Position numbers and translations under genes: made by a program
Source of the DNA: Thermodesulfobacterium geofontis OPF15
GTDB lineage: Bacteria; Desulfobacterota; Thermodesulfobacteria; Thermodesulfobacteriales; Thermodesulfobacteriaceae
Direction: 5' to 3'
Length of the DNA: 64,000 nucleotides
NCBI RefSeq assembly: GCF_000215975.1
Contig: NC_015682.1
Coordinates: forward strand, 620,001 to 684,000
Notes under the pieces: model-generated
The model's input: only the letters and a program-made list of their open reading frames with translations
What the model was told of the DNA's origin: nothing
Databases searched by the model: none
Shown here: in pieces, positions 49,043-57,417 of the stretch
Layout of the letters: each line of letters opens with the position of its first letter
How positions within the stretch are numbered: the first letter of the stretch is position 1

Positions 49043-49149
49043 AAAAATCCCCTCATTTATAAATTTTAATTACAAATGGGAATATGAAAAGTGTTTCTCT
49101 GCGAGAGAACTTGCTACCGTGAAAATTAGTGTTAATATTTGAACTCATT

Positions 49150-49737
49150 ATGAAAAAGCTGATAAAATATAAAGACTGGATTTTGGCTATTTTTATTTTA
49201 AGCATATTTTTCTTCTATTCAGACAAAAAAATAGTTTTGATTTTAAAAGAAACAATGTTTTATTATAAGGAATTTGAAGTTTTTAAGGAAATCTTTAGCA
49301 AAATAGTTGAAACTTTTCATAAAATTTTTTTATTTTTACTTATTGTGTTTAGTTTATATCTTTATTTTTTTAAAAATAAAAAATTAGGTAAAAGTTTGAT
49401 TTTGAGTATGATAATTGCGGGTATCTTTTCTCAAATAAAATTTTTGATTGGTAGAGCAAGACCAAAAATTACATATGATGCTTTATCGTTTGTTGGTCCC
49501 AATTTAACATATAATTATGCCTCATTTCCTTCGGGGCATGTGTTTTTTCTTTTTTTTATAAGTAAAATTCTTTCTTCAGAGTATCCTAAAGGGAAAGGCT
49601 TTTTTTATGGATTAGCAATTTTAGTTGCCCTTCAAAGAGTATTAGTATTTGCTCATTTTCCTTCAGATGTAATAGGAGGAGCCTTTTTAGGATATAAATT
49701 AGGGGAATTCTTACATAAAAAACTTTTTAAAGCTTAA
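49150..49737 (+). CDS. PAP2-family membrane phosphatase
   Basis: A 195-residue membrane protein with about five helices and the complete acid-phosphatase motif: KFLIGRARP, SFPSGH and RVLVFAHFPSD. Such enzymes remove phosphate from phosphatidate or undecaprenyl pyrophosphate. A GTG at 49129 would add seven residues; the ATG at 49150 is preferred because it gives a basic KKLIKYKD start before the first helix. The 3' end overlaps the convergent gene by 11 bases. Confidence 0.88.
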   Translation: MKKLIKYKDWILAIFILSIFFFYSDKKIVLILKETMFYYKEFEVFKEIFSKIVETFHKIFLFLLIVFSLYLYFFKNKKLGKSLILSMIIAGIFSQIKFLIGRARPKITYDALSFVGPNLTYNYASFPSGHVFFLFFISKILSSEYPKGKGFFYGLAILVALQRVLVFAHFPSDVIGGAFLGYKLGEFLHKKLFKA

Positions 49738-50716
49738 ATTTCCGAAAAATATAGGTTCTGACTATTTCTTCAGCCTCTAAATAATTTTTTATAAAAAATA
49801 AAGATTTATAAAGAATTTTACAATCCTCAAAGGAAAGTTTATTTACCATATTTATAGCTGAGATTTCTCTTGTAGCATGAGGAAATGGGTCCTCTGGTGT
49901 AGGAATAATTTCTTCTTTGGGAATGATTTTAATATAAATAAGAGACCTTGCTGCTAAAAGATCTTCTATCTGGGGATTTTCCTTTCTTTTTAAAATATAT
50001 CTTAAAGTAAGAAGCTCTCCCGGAGGAAAAATCCAAGGTTTATTAAACTTAGGTTTTAAAAAATCTTCTAATAAAAATTTGTGGGAAATTTTCCAGGTTC
50101 CCTTTAAATAAATGTGCAATAATTTTTTGAAATAAATATGAATAGTCCCAGATTCTATATAGATTTTTCCTTTTGGAGGTAAAATCTTTAATATAGCTTT
50201 AGCCCTTAGATAATCTCTTAAGCGAAATCTCTCTGCATCAGCTTTAGAAAAATCCTTTACTGTAGAAATAATCTTTGAGAAATCATCACCTACGGAAGCT
50301 TCGTAAAACTCAATAAGTTTTCCCACAGCTTTATTTTCTCTTAGATAAACTTCTTTAATTTCCGGATCTTCTAATAGATTTTCAAGATTCCCTTCTTTTT
50401 CTCCTACATTTTGTAATTTGCTTACTATTTCCAAATAAGGTTCTACCTGTAAAATAACTTTACCTTGGTTATAAAGACTTTTCATTAAAAGTAGAGTCTC
50501 TTTTACAAATTCAGGAAACCAAAAATCTGAACTCTTTAAATATTCTTCTAAAGAAACCTTATTCTCTAAAAAATCATAAAATAAAGGATTTTTTGGTTCT
50601 TCAAGAATAATAAAATCGTGTTCCTGCATAAGTTTTTGAGCAAAAGGAAGAGTTTCTATACGATGAGGAGAAAAGGCAATAGTAAGAAGGTTTTCACAAG
50701 AATTAATTTTTTTCAT
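49727..50716 (-). CDS. Conserved hypothetical protein, unknown
   Basis: I do not recognise this 329-residue soluble protein. The N-terminus (LLTIAFSPHRIETLPFAQKL) and IILEEPKNPLFYDFLENKVSLEEY resemble the alternating pattern of Tiki/TraB/ChaN-like proteins, where a His and a Glu take part in catalysis, but the match is weak. KGKIYIESGTIHIYF forms a later beta-hairpin. No signal peptide, membrane helix or cysteine cluster. It overlaps the dtd stop by 14 bases and is the last gene of the fabD-kor-dtd operon. Confidence 0.5.
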   Translation of the reverse strand: MKKINSCENLLTIAFSPHRIETLPFAQKLMQEHDFIILEEPKNPLFYDFLENKVSLEEYLKSSDFWFPEFVKETLLLMKSLYNQGKVILQVEPYLEIVSKLQNVGEKEGNLENLLEDPEIKEVYLRENKAVGKLIEFYEASVGDDFSKIISTVKDFSKADAERFRLRDYLRAKAILKILPPKGKIYIESGTIHIYFKKLLHIYLKGTWKISHKFLLEDFLKPKFNKPWIFPPGELLTLRYILKRKENPQIEDLLAARSLIYIKIIPKEEIIPTPEDPFPHATREISAINMVNKLSFEDCKILYKSLFFIKNYLEAEEIVRTYIFRKFKL

Positions 50717-51161
50717 TTTTGTAAGGATATTCTAAGTAAAGAGTAACAGGCCCATCATTTATTAAATGAACTTCCATATAAGCTCCAAAAACCCCCTCTT
50801 TTACTGAAATCCCTTTATTTTTTATTTTTTCATAAAGGATTTTTAATAACTTTTCTGCTTTTTCAGGTTCACTTGCAAGGTGAAAGGTGGGGCGAGTGCC
50901 TTTTTTAAGCAACCCACATACAGTGAAATTGGAAACTAAAAGGATTTCACCCTTAATGTCTTTTACACTTAAATTAAATTTTCCATTTTCATCTGGAAAA
51001 ATTCTTAAATTAACTATTTTTTTAGCTATCCAGTCAAGTACTTTTTCGTCATCTTCTTTTTCTACACATATGAGTACCAAAAGTCCATATCCTATTTCAG
51101 AAATTATTTTAGATTCTACTAATATAGAAGCTTTCTTAACCCTTTGAATAACAGCTTTCAT
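50703..51161 (-). CDS. dtd: D-aminoacyl-tRNA deacylase
   Basis: Removes D-amino acids and glycine wrongly attached to tRNA. The 152-residue protein begins MKAVIQRVKKASILVE, has the catalytic-site segment SNFTVCG (SQFTL in most) and the Gly-cisPro motif GPVTLYLEYP near the C-terminus. Length is normal. It overlaps the end of the oxidoreductase gamma gene by four bases, an unrelated function carried in the same operon. Confidence 0.95.
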   Translation of the reverse strand: MKAVIQRVKKASILVESKIISEIGYGLLVLICVEKEDDEKVLDWIAKKIVNLRIFPDENGKFNLSVKDIKGEILLVSNFTVCGLLKKGTRPTFHLASEPEKAEKLLKILYEKIKNKGISVKEGVFGAYMEVHLINDGPVTLYLEYPYKNEKN

Positions 51162-51724
51162 TTATAATTTTCTTTAATATATTTTGCTCCTAATTCAAAA
51201 GCCTTTAAATTTGGTTCAAAAAATTGTGCTTTAGTATTTTTTAAAATTTCCTTTAAGGCTGATATAAATGTATTTTTGCTAAATATTTTAGTAATTTCGT
51301 AAAAAGCTCCTACAGCACAAAGATTTGCTAAAAGTGGTGTATTAAGACTTTCGGCAAGTGAAGTTACCGGTACAAAATAAAAATCATAAATTTTTTTTAA
51401 ATTTTCTAAATCCTTAATTTCTTCTGGTTTTACCAAATCAGAATTAATGATTGCTTTTCCTCCTTTTTTAAGCTTGGGTATAAATTTTAAAAAAGAAGGA
51501 TAATTCATAATAATTAAAAAGGAGGGTGAATATACAAGAGGAGAGGCGATTTCATTTTTAGAAATAATTACTGTACAATTACAAGTTCCTCCTCTCATTT
51601 CTGGTCCGTAAACAGGGAGATAAGTTACTTCATAACCTTCTCTCATAGCAGCAAGGGCAATAAGATTTCCTGCAAAAAGAACTCCCTGTCCTCCGAATCC
51701 AGAAATTATAAGATCTATTCTCAA
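51158..51724 (-). CDS. 2-oxoacid:ferredoxin oxidoreductase, gamma subunit
   Basis: A 188-residue gamma subunit (POR_gamma) of a ferredoxin-dependent 2-oxoacid oxidoreductase. The opening DLIISGFGGQGVLFAGNLIALAA and VTYLPVYGPEMRGGTCNCTVI are typical of KorC/VorC-type subunits. It overlaps the beta gene by four bases. The complex converts a 2-oxoacid, CoA and oxidised ferredoxin to acyl-CoA, CO2 and reduced ferredoxin, or the reverse. Confidence 0.93.
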   Translation of the reverse strand: MRIDLIISGFGGQGVLFAGNLIALAAMREGYEVTYLPVYGPEMRGGTCNCTVIISKNEIASPLVYSPSFLIIMNYPSFLKFIPKLKKGGKAIINSDLVKPEEIKDLENLKKIYDFYFVPVTSLAESLNTPLLANLCAVGAFYEITKIFSKNTFISALKEILKNTKAQFFEPNLKAFELGAKYIKENYK

Positions 51725-52482
51725 GACTCCTCTCCTTTTAGAAATTTTTCTACTTCATCTTTAAAGGTTCCAAGAGGGAAATATTTAGCAAGTTTATCAA
51801 CTTCTTTATTAGCAGTTACAGGATCCATTTTCCAATTTACAGGGCATGAAGAAAGGATTTCTATATATCCAAAACCAAGACCATAAATCTGTGCAAGGAA
51901 AGCTTTTTTAAAAGCTTTTTTAGTCTCCAAAACCCTCTTAGGGGTGTTTACAGCAAATCTTCCAGAAAAGGCAACCCCTTCTAAGTTTGCAAAAATTTCG
52001 GCTAATTTAGGAGGATATCCATAAAGATTTGGATCTCTTCCTTCTGGTGTAGTGGTAGTTTTTTGTCCAGGCAGTGTGGTAGGAGAAAGTTGTCCTCCTG
52101 TCATACCATAAACTGTGTTATTTATCATTATAGCAGTAATTTTTTCTCCTCTTAAAGCTGAATGAAAACTTTCATTAAATCCAATAGCTGCAAAATCTCC
52201 GTCTCCTTGATAAGTAAATACTATAAGTTCTGGTTTCGCCCTTTTTATTCCTGTTGCAACTGCACATGCTCTTCCATGAGGAGCCTCTAAAATATCCACA
52301 TCTATATAAAAATATAAAAAACAAGCACATCCTATAGAAGCAATACCTACACTCTTTTCCTGTATATTTAATTCATCTATAACTTCACATAATAGTCTAT
52401 GCGCTATACTATGGTGACAGCCAGGGCAATAATGAAAAAGGTTCTTTTTTAAACTTTTTGGGAACTTGAAGGCTTTATACAT
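51721..52482 (-). CDS. 2-oxoacid:ferredoxin oxidoreductase, beta subunit
   Basis: The thiamine-diphosphate-binding subunit, 253 residues. It has the cluster motif CPGCHH (18-23), GDGDFAAIGFNESFHSALRG for Mg-ThDP binding and NNTVYGMTGGQLSPTT, a signature of the 2-oxoglutarate/2-oxoisovalerate group. The start overlaps the alpha gene end by 34 bases in another frame, suggesting tight coupling. The PTTLPGQKTTTTPEGR sequence is common to Kor and Vor proteins. Confidence 0.93.
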   Translation of the reverse strand: MYKAFKFPKSLKKNLFHYCPGCHHSIAHRLLCEVIDELNIQEKSVGIASIGCACFLYFYIDVDILEAPHGRACAVATGIKRAKPELIVFTYQGDGDFAAIGFNESFHSALRGEKITAIMINNTVYGMTGGQLSPTTLPGQKTTTTPEGRDPNLYGYPPKLAEIFANLEGVAFSGRFAVNTPKRVLETKKAFKKAFLAQIYGLGFGYIEILSSCPVNWKMDPVTANKEVDKLAKYFPLGTFKDEVEKFLKGEES

Positions 52483-53531
52483 TTTTTAATCCTCTTTTCT
52501 AATTCTTCAGGAAAAGGTATAACACTTGGTGGAAAGAAAAGTGAAATTACTTCAGCTTTCCCATCCACTGATAGTTTTACATCCTCTACCATTTGTCCAC
52601 AGTTAAGTTCAGCTACAATAAATTTTTTGGGTTTTTTTTCATTTTTTAAGAGAGCTTTAATAGCCTTTGAAGGAAAAGGAAAAAGGGTAATAGGTCTAAA
52701 AAAACCTACAGGATATCCCTTCTTTTTTAAATTAATACAAGTTTCTTTTGCTATTCTTGCCATAGAACCAAAAGCCACTACTATTACTTGGTCTTCTTCT
52801 TCAATTTTTGCTTCATAGAGCACATCTTTTTCCATTTTTTTATATTTTTTCATTAAATTTAAATTTCTCTCTTTTAACTCTTGTGAGCTTAAAAAGAGAC
52901 TCCTTATAATTCTACTTGGTCTATTTTTAGCTCCAGTTAATGCCCAGGTTTCATTTGGATACTTTTTTATTTTTAATTTTTTTAAAACTACTGGTTCTTT
53001 CATTTGTCCTAAAACAGCATCAGAAAGGATCATTACAGGATTTCTATATTTTTCTGCCAATTCAAAGGCTTTAGCAGTTAATTCATAAGCTTCTTGAGCA
53101 TTATAAGGTGCTAAAACTAAAAAATGAAAATCTCCATGTCCTGAGCCTTTTACTGCTTGAAAATAATCTCCTTGTGAGGCTTCTATACCACCAAGACCTG
53201 GTCCCCCTCTCATCACATTGACAATTACTGCAGGCAGTTCTTGAGCAGCTATATAAGAAAAAGTTTCGCACATAAGAGATATACCAGGGCTTGAGGAGCT
53301 TGTCATTGCTCTTGTTCCAGTAGCACAGGCACCAAGTAGCATATTTATAGCAGCAATTTCACTTTCTGCCTGCAAAAAAACACCTCCTCTTTTAGGAAGC
53401 TCTCTTGCCATAATTTCAGGGATTTCATTTTGGGGTGTTATAGGATATCCAAAATAACATTTACAATCTGCTTCTAAAGCACCAAGAGCTATAGCTTCAA
53501 CTCCTTTGGCTAAGATTTTTTTAACTTTCAT
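52449..53531 (-). CDS. 2-oxoacid:ferredoxin oxidoreductase, alpha subunit (Vor/Kor type)
   Basis: The 360-residue alpha subunit with the pyrimidine-binding domain first and the transketolase-C domain last. FGYPITPQNEIPEIMA and TSSSSPGISLMCETF resemble VorB, the 3-methyl-2-oxobutanoate oxidoreductase subunit, and GPGLGGIEASQGDYFQAVKG is shared with 2-oxoglutarate enzymes. So the substrate is a branched-chain 2-oxoacid or 2-oxoglutarate. Its ATG overlaps the stop of the small ferredoxin subunit gene (ATGA). Confidence 0.92.
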   Translation of the reverse strand: MKVKKILAKGVEAIALGALEADCKCYFGYPITPQNEIPEIMARELPKRGGVFLQAESEIAAINMLLGACATGTRAMTSSSSPGISLMCETFSYIAAQELPAVIVNVMRGGPGLGGIEASQGDYFQAVKGSGHGDFHFLVLAPYNAQEAYELTAKAFELAEKYRNPVMILSDAVLGQMKEPVVLKKLKIKKYPNETWALTGAKNRPSRIIRSLFLSSQELKERNLNLMKKYKKMEKDVLYEAKIEEEDQVIVVAFGSMARIAKETCINLKKKGYPVGFFRPITLFPFPSKAIKALLKNEKKPKKFIVAELNCGQMVEDVKLSVDGKAEVISLFFPPSVIPFPEELEKRIKKCIKPSSSQKV

Positions 53532-53737
53532 TCTTGCCCCTCTTCTACAAAAACCACATCAGGACACATAAGATAACATATTCCACACATATTACATCTT
53601 TCAGGATATTTAGCATAGACTACTCTATAACCTTGAAAATTTCTTTTAGAAGAAAAATCTAAGACTTTTTTAGGACAGAAATGTATACAAAGACCGCAAG
53701 ATTTGCAACGCTCCTCAAGAATCTTTATTTTAAAAAT
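53528..53737 (-). CDS. 2-oxoacid:ferredoxin oxidoreductase, delta (ferredoxin) subunit with non-standard start
   Basis: A small 2[4Fe-4S] ferredoxin of about 66-69 residues between fabD and the alpha subunit, read by hand. Two clusters are clear: CKSCGLCIHFCP and CNMCGICYLMCP. The frame ends with EEGQE and a TGA overlapping the alpha-subunit ATG. In this frame there is no ATG, GTG or TTG between the preceding in-frame stop and the first cluster. A GGGGGAGG ribosome site (53748 to 53741) is followed by an ATT at 53737 (spacer 3) and an ATA at 53728 (spacer 12), so initiation must use a rare codon, or the sequence has an error. The coordinate given is the ATT. Confidence 0.85.
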   Translation of the reverse strand: MFKIKILEERCKSCGLCIHFCPKKVLDFSSKRNFQGYRVVYAKYPERCNMCGICYLMCPDVVFVEEGQE

Positions 53738-53748
53738 TTCCTCCCCCT

Positions 53749-54684
53749 TTAAAAATTCTTAAGAAAATTTTCTAAGGTTTCAAAATTTTCTACATTATAA
53801 CATTTAAAATCTTTTCCTTCTAAAATTTGAGAGATGAGACCAGAAAGTACTTTTTTAGGACCTACTTCTACAAAAATTTTAACTCCCTTATTATACATAT
53901 ATTCTACACAATCAATCCAGCGCACAGGAGAAGTGATTTGCTTTTTCATTAATTCTTTAATAGTTTCTCCTGATCTTTCTTCTTTACCAGTTATATTACT
54001 TACAAAAGGAATTTGCGGATCGTTCCAATTAAGAGAATTTAGTATTTTACTAAAAGCAACTTCAGCTTCTTTCATCAAAGGGCTATGAAATCCAGCACTT
54101 ACTTTTAATTTTATTACTTTTTTTGCTCCTAAATTTTTAGCTTTTTCTGCTATTTCATCCACAGCAGGGACTTTTCCACTTATTACAAATTGCTTTGGTG
54201 AGTTATAATTAGAAATAACTACTGTATCTTCTTTAGATTCTACCAATTTTTCAAGTTTATTTAGAGGGAAATCTATAATAGCGTACATAGCTGAAGAACT
54301 TTTTTTTCCTTCCAAATCCATTAATTTTCCTCGTTCTTTAACAGCCAATAAAACATCTTCTAAAGAAAGAACTTTAGATGCATAAAGGGCGCTATATTCT
54401 CCTAAGCTATGTCCTGCAACAAAAGAAACAGGTATATCTTTTTTCTCTAATTCAAGCTTTAAAACTTCATAACAGGCAATATTAGTTATAGTAAGTGAAA
54501 CCTGAAGATTTACCGTTTGAGTTAATTCTTCAAAGGGTCCTTCAAAACAAAGACGTTTTAAAGGGAGGTTTGTTATTTCTTCCCCTTTATCAAAGAGATT
54601 TTTAATAAATTCAAATTTATCAAAAAATTCCTTCCCCATTCCTATATATTGTGAACCTTGACCAGGAAAAACTAAAGCAATCAT
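53749..54684 (-). CDS. fabD: Malonyl-CoA:acyl-carrier-protein transacylase
   Basis: Charges acyl carrier protein with malonate for fatty-acid synthesis. The 311-residue protein opens with ALVFPGQGSQYIGMGKEF and has the nucleophile Ser in GHSLGEYSAL, plus GFHSPLMKEA with the catalytic His. No other fab genes are nearby. It overlaps the upstream GcvH-like gene by four bases and precedes the oxidoreductase operon, with only 11 bases to the delta-subunit start region. Confidence 0.95.
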   Translation of the reverse strand: MIALVFPGQGSQYIGMGKEFFDKFEFIKNLFDKGEEITNLPLKRLCFEGPFEELTQTVNLQVSLTITNIACYEVLKLELEKKDIPVSFVAGHSLGEYSALYASKVLSLEDVLLAVKERGKLMDLEGKKSSSAMYAIIDFPLNKLEKLVESKEDTVVISNYNSPKQFVISGKVPAVDEIAEKAKNLGAKKVIKLKVSAGFHSPLMKEAEVAFSKILNSLNWNDPQIPFVSNITGKEERSGETIKELMKKQITSPVRWIDCVEYMYNKGVKIFVEVGPKKVLSGLISQILEGKDFKCYNVENFETLENFLKNF

Positions 54685-55115
54685 TCTTCCTCTTCTTCAA
54701 CTACTTTTTCTTCTGGCAATTCTTCTACCATTTCCAAAAATTTAATTTCATAATCTTCGGGAGGAAGAAGCTCTTCAAGTTCAGATGGGTTAAGAAGTTC
54801 TGCATCAATAAGCCACCCTTCTGTATAAGGGTCTTCATTTAAAATGTCTATATCATCTAAAACCTTTTCATTTACTGCTACAATTTTCCCAGAAACAGGC
54901 ATAATTAGATCAAAAACCTCTTCTACAGTCTCAATACTTCCAAAAATTTCGTCTTTTTCAAAGATTTCTTCCTCTTCAGGTAAATCTATGTCTATTATTT
55001 CTGAATTTTTTAATTTAAAATAATCTGTAAGCCCGATTCTTACTATCTTTTTCTTTTTTTTCTTTATCCAAAGATGACTTTCTGAATAAAGCCTATCTTC
55101 TGGTATTTTAAACAT
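54681..55115 (-). CDS. GcvH-like protein without the lipoylated lysine
   Basis: A 144-residue protein with the fold of the glycine-cleavage H protein: an N-terminal SHLWI (YTKEHEWI in GcvH), RIGLTDYF, then GSIETVEEVFDLIMPVSGK and NEDPYTEGWLID. The Lys that carries lipoate in the ESVK segment is replaced by Glu65 (ETVEE), so it cannot be lipoylated there. The C-terminus has a highly acidic tail (EEKVVEEEEE). It heads the fabD-korDABC operon. Possible roles are a structural or assembly factor; no glycine-cleavage genes are in the window. Confidence 0.8.
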   Translation of the reverse strand: MFKIPEDRLYSESHLWIKKKKKKIVRIGLTDYFKLKNSEIIDIDLPEEEEIFEKDEIFGSIETVEEVFDLIMPVSGKIVAVNEKVLDDIDILNEDPYTEGWLIDAELLNPSELEELLPPEDYEIKFLEMVEELPEEKVVEEEEE

Positions 55116-55178
55116 CTAAACCTCCTCCGTAAAAAACATTTTAATGTTTTATAAACAGTTTTTTAAAAATGACAAGAT

Positions 55179-55469
55179 TTAAGGAGAAAATTTCTTAAGA
55201 ATTTTTTCTTTTAATTTTTGATTTAAATTATAGGCCCAAGCTAATACTATAGCTACAGCCTTATAAAGTTCTGGTGGGATTGGCTTGTTTATTTCTAATT
55301 TATAAAGTTCTTTTACTAATTTAGAATCCTTTTTTATAGGGATATTATGATTTTTGGCAATTTTTAAAATTAGCTCAGCCAGATATCCTTCTCCTTTTGC
55401 AACGACCTTAGGAGCTTCTTTTTCAGGATTATACTTTAATGCAACTGCAAGTTTTTCTTCTTTTTCCAT
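55179..55469 (-). CDS. FlhB cytoplasmic-tail homologue (FlhX type)
   Basis: A 96-residue protein corresponding only to the C-terminal cytoplasmic domain of flagellar export protein Flh[21 protein letters not shown], followed by [15 protein letters not shown] and [19 protein letters not shown]. The autocleavage motif NPTH reads N14-P-E-K17. No membrane region is present. FlhB-like short proteins substitute for part of FlhB in some bacteria; no flagellar genes are visible nearby. Confidence 0.88.
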   Translation of the reverse strand: MEKEEKLAVALKYNPEKEAPKVVAKGEGYLAELILKIAKNHNIPIKKDSKLVKELYKLEINKPIPPELYKAVAIVLAWAYNLNQKLKEKILKKFSP

Positions 55470-55573
55470 CTTTATTTTAGTTTACATTTTTATATGAGTG
55501 TGCTATAATCTTATTTAATTTAAGCTGTAATAATAATTTTCGGCAAAATTTGAAAGTTGTAAAGGAGGTGTTT

Positions 55574-56680
55574 ATGAAGCTTACTTTGTCTGTTATAAAG
55601 GCAGATATAGGAGGTTTCGTAGGACATTCTTCGGTTCATAAAGATGTAATTGAAAAAGTAAAGGAAGTAGCTGAAGATGGTAAGGACAAAGGGATTATTA
55701 GAGATGTATCTATTCTTGTTTGTGGAGATGATATTGCCTTAGTAATGACTCATACAAAGGGAGTAGATTCCTCAGAGGTGCATGAACTTGCTTGGAATGC
55801 TTTTAAAGAGGGAACAGAGGTTGCTAAAAAGCTAAAAATGTATGGAGCAGGGCAGGATCTTTTAGCAGATGCTTTTTCTGGTAACATTAAAGGTATGGGT
55901 CCAGGGGTTGCGGAAATGGAATTTGTTGAGAGAAAAAGTGAACCAGTAGTTATATTTTTTGCTGATAAAACAGCTCCAAGTGCTTGGAATTTACCTTTAT
56001 ATGAAATATTTGCTGATCCTATGAATACAGCTGGGCTTGTAATAGATCCCTCTATGCATGATGGGTTTATTTTTGATGTTATGGATGTGTATACAGGAAT
56101 GGGTATTATGCTTAAGGCACCTGAAGAACTTTACGATCTATTAGTTTTTATTGGAGCAACAAGTAGATATGTAGTAAGAGCAGTATATAGAAAATCAGAT
56201 GGAGAGATTGCAGCTTCTGCTTCAACCCAAAGACTTTCTCTTATGGCAGGAAGATATGTAGGAAAAGACGATCCAGTGCTTATAGTAAGAGCTCAGGCAG
56301 GTTTCCCAGCAGTGGGAGAGATTTTAGAACCCTTTGCTCGTCCTTGGTTGGTTGAGGGATGGATGAGAGGTTCTCACACAGGTCCTCTTATGCCTGTTTC
56401 TTTCAAAAACGCAAAACCTACCCGTTTTGATGGTCCACCTCGTGTTATTGCTGCTGGTTATCAAATAACTGATGGATATCTTATTGGGCCTTCTGATTTA
56501 TTTGATGATCCTGCTTTTGATGAAGCTCGGCGACAATGTAATGTTATGGCTGATATACTTAGAAGACAAGGAATTTTTGAACCTCATAGATTACCTCCTG
56601 AAGAAATGGAATATACTACACTTCCTAAGGTATTAGAAAAATTAAAAGATAGATTTAAACTTGTAGAAGCTAAAAAATAA
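55574..56680 (+). CDS. fbp: Fructose-1,6-bisphosphate aldolase/phosphatase (bifunctional)
   Basis: Archaeal-type enzyme that both condenses triose phosphates and dephosphorylates the product, driving gluconeogenesis. The 368-residue protein starts KLTLSVIKADIGGFVGHSS and has metal-binding GDDIAL and FFADKTAPSAWN. Tyr228 and Lys231 (YVGK) correspond in position to the catalytic Tyr229 and Schiff-base Lys232 of the Thermoproteus enzyme. The ATG at 55574 follows AAGGAGGTG (55562-55570); an upstream TTG at 55550 would swallow this ribosome site. Typical of archaea and deep thermophilic bacteria. A YkgJ-type gene begins at its stop codon. Confidence 0.96.
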   Translation: MKLTLSVIKADIGGFVGHSSVHKDVIEKVKEVAEDGKDKGIIRDVSILVCGDDIALVMTHTKGVDSSEVHELAWNAFKEGTEVAKKLKMYGAGQDLLADAFSGNIKGMGPGVAEMEFVERKSEPVVIFFADKTAPSAWNLPLYEIFADPMNTAGLVIDPSMHDGFIFDVMDVYTGMGIMLKAPEELYDLLVFIGATSRYVVRAVYRKSDGEIAASASTQRLSLMAGRYVGKDDPVLIVRAQAGFPAVGEILEPFARPWLVEGWMRGSHTGPLMPVSFKNAKPTRFDGPPRVIAAGYQITDGYLIGPSDLFDDPAFDEARRQCNVMADILRRQGIFEPHRLPPEEMEYTTLPKVLEKLKDRFKLVEAKK

Positions 56681-57408
56681 TGGAACCCTATGTTTTTGAT
56701 CCTAAGGAATACAGTTTAGAAGACGAAATTAAATTTCATTGTTATAAAGGAATTGTTTGTTTTAATAAATGTTGCTATGATGTTAAACTTGTTCTTTCTC
56801 CTTATGAATTTTTAAGATTAAGAAAAGCCCTTTCTCTTGGAGTAGAAGAATTTATTGAAACTTATGGAGAATTTTATCTTGGAGAAGTAACTCAACTTCC
56901 TGTTATTTCTATAAACATGGATCCAATTTCTTTCGCTTGCCCTTTTTTAGATGAAAAAGAGGGATGTAAAATTTATAAAGATAGACCAGCTTCTTGTCGG
57001 CTCTACCCACTTGCCAGATATTTAGTAAAAAATGAAAAGGGAGAAAAAGAAGAAGTATTTAAAATAATAAGAGAAACTCACTGTAAAGGGCACTATGAAG
57101 ATCGACCTATTAAAATAAAAGATTATCTTAAGGAACAAGAATTAGAACCTTATTTATATTTTAACGATCTTTGGGGAGAAATAGTAATAAAAAGACAAAA
57201 ATTTGCTGATACTCCTTTAACCGGAGATATGCTTGATATGATATTTTTGATAGCCTATAATCTTCCAGAATTTAGAAAAAGTATAAAAGAAGAGGAAATT
57301 AAAGGATTCCCAAAGGAGTTTGCAGACTTACCTGATGAAGAACTTTTGGAAAAGGGCTTAATTTTTATAAGAGACAAAATATTAACTGAAGAAAATCTTA
57401 ATTGGTAA
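56680..57408 (+). CDS. YkgJ-family cysteine-cluster protein
   Basis: A 242-residue cytosolic protein with the Zn/Fe-chelating cysteine cluster of the YkgJ family: CFNKCCYD near residue 28, then ACPFLDEKEGCKIYKDRPASCRLYP. The reaction is unknown, and a metal-bound role is presumed from the cysteines. The C-terminal half is helical. It overlaps the preceding fructose-bisphosphate aldolase/phosphatase gene by one base, a coupling that is worth noting, and is followed by an ExbD-type gene after nine bases. Confidence 0.82.
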   Translation: MEPYVFDPKEYSLEDEIKFHCYKGIVCFNKCCYDVKLVLSPYEFLRLRKALSLGVEEFIETYGEFYLGEVTQLPVISINMDPISFACPFLDEKEGCKIYKDRPASCRLYPLARYLVKNEKGEKEEVFKIIRETHCKGHYEDRPIKIKDYLKEQELEPYLYFNDLWGEIVIKRQKFADTPLTGDMLDMIFLIAYNLPEFRKSIKEEEIKGFPKEFADLPDEELLEKGLIFIRDKILTEENLNW

Positions 57409-57417
57409 AATTAAATT

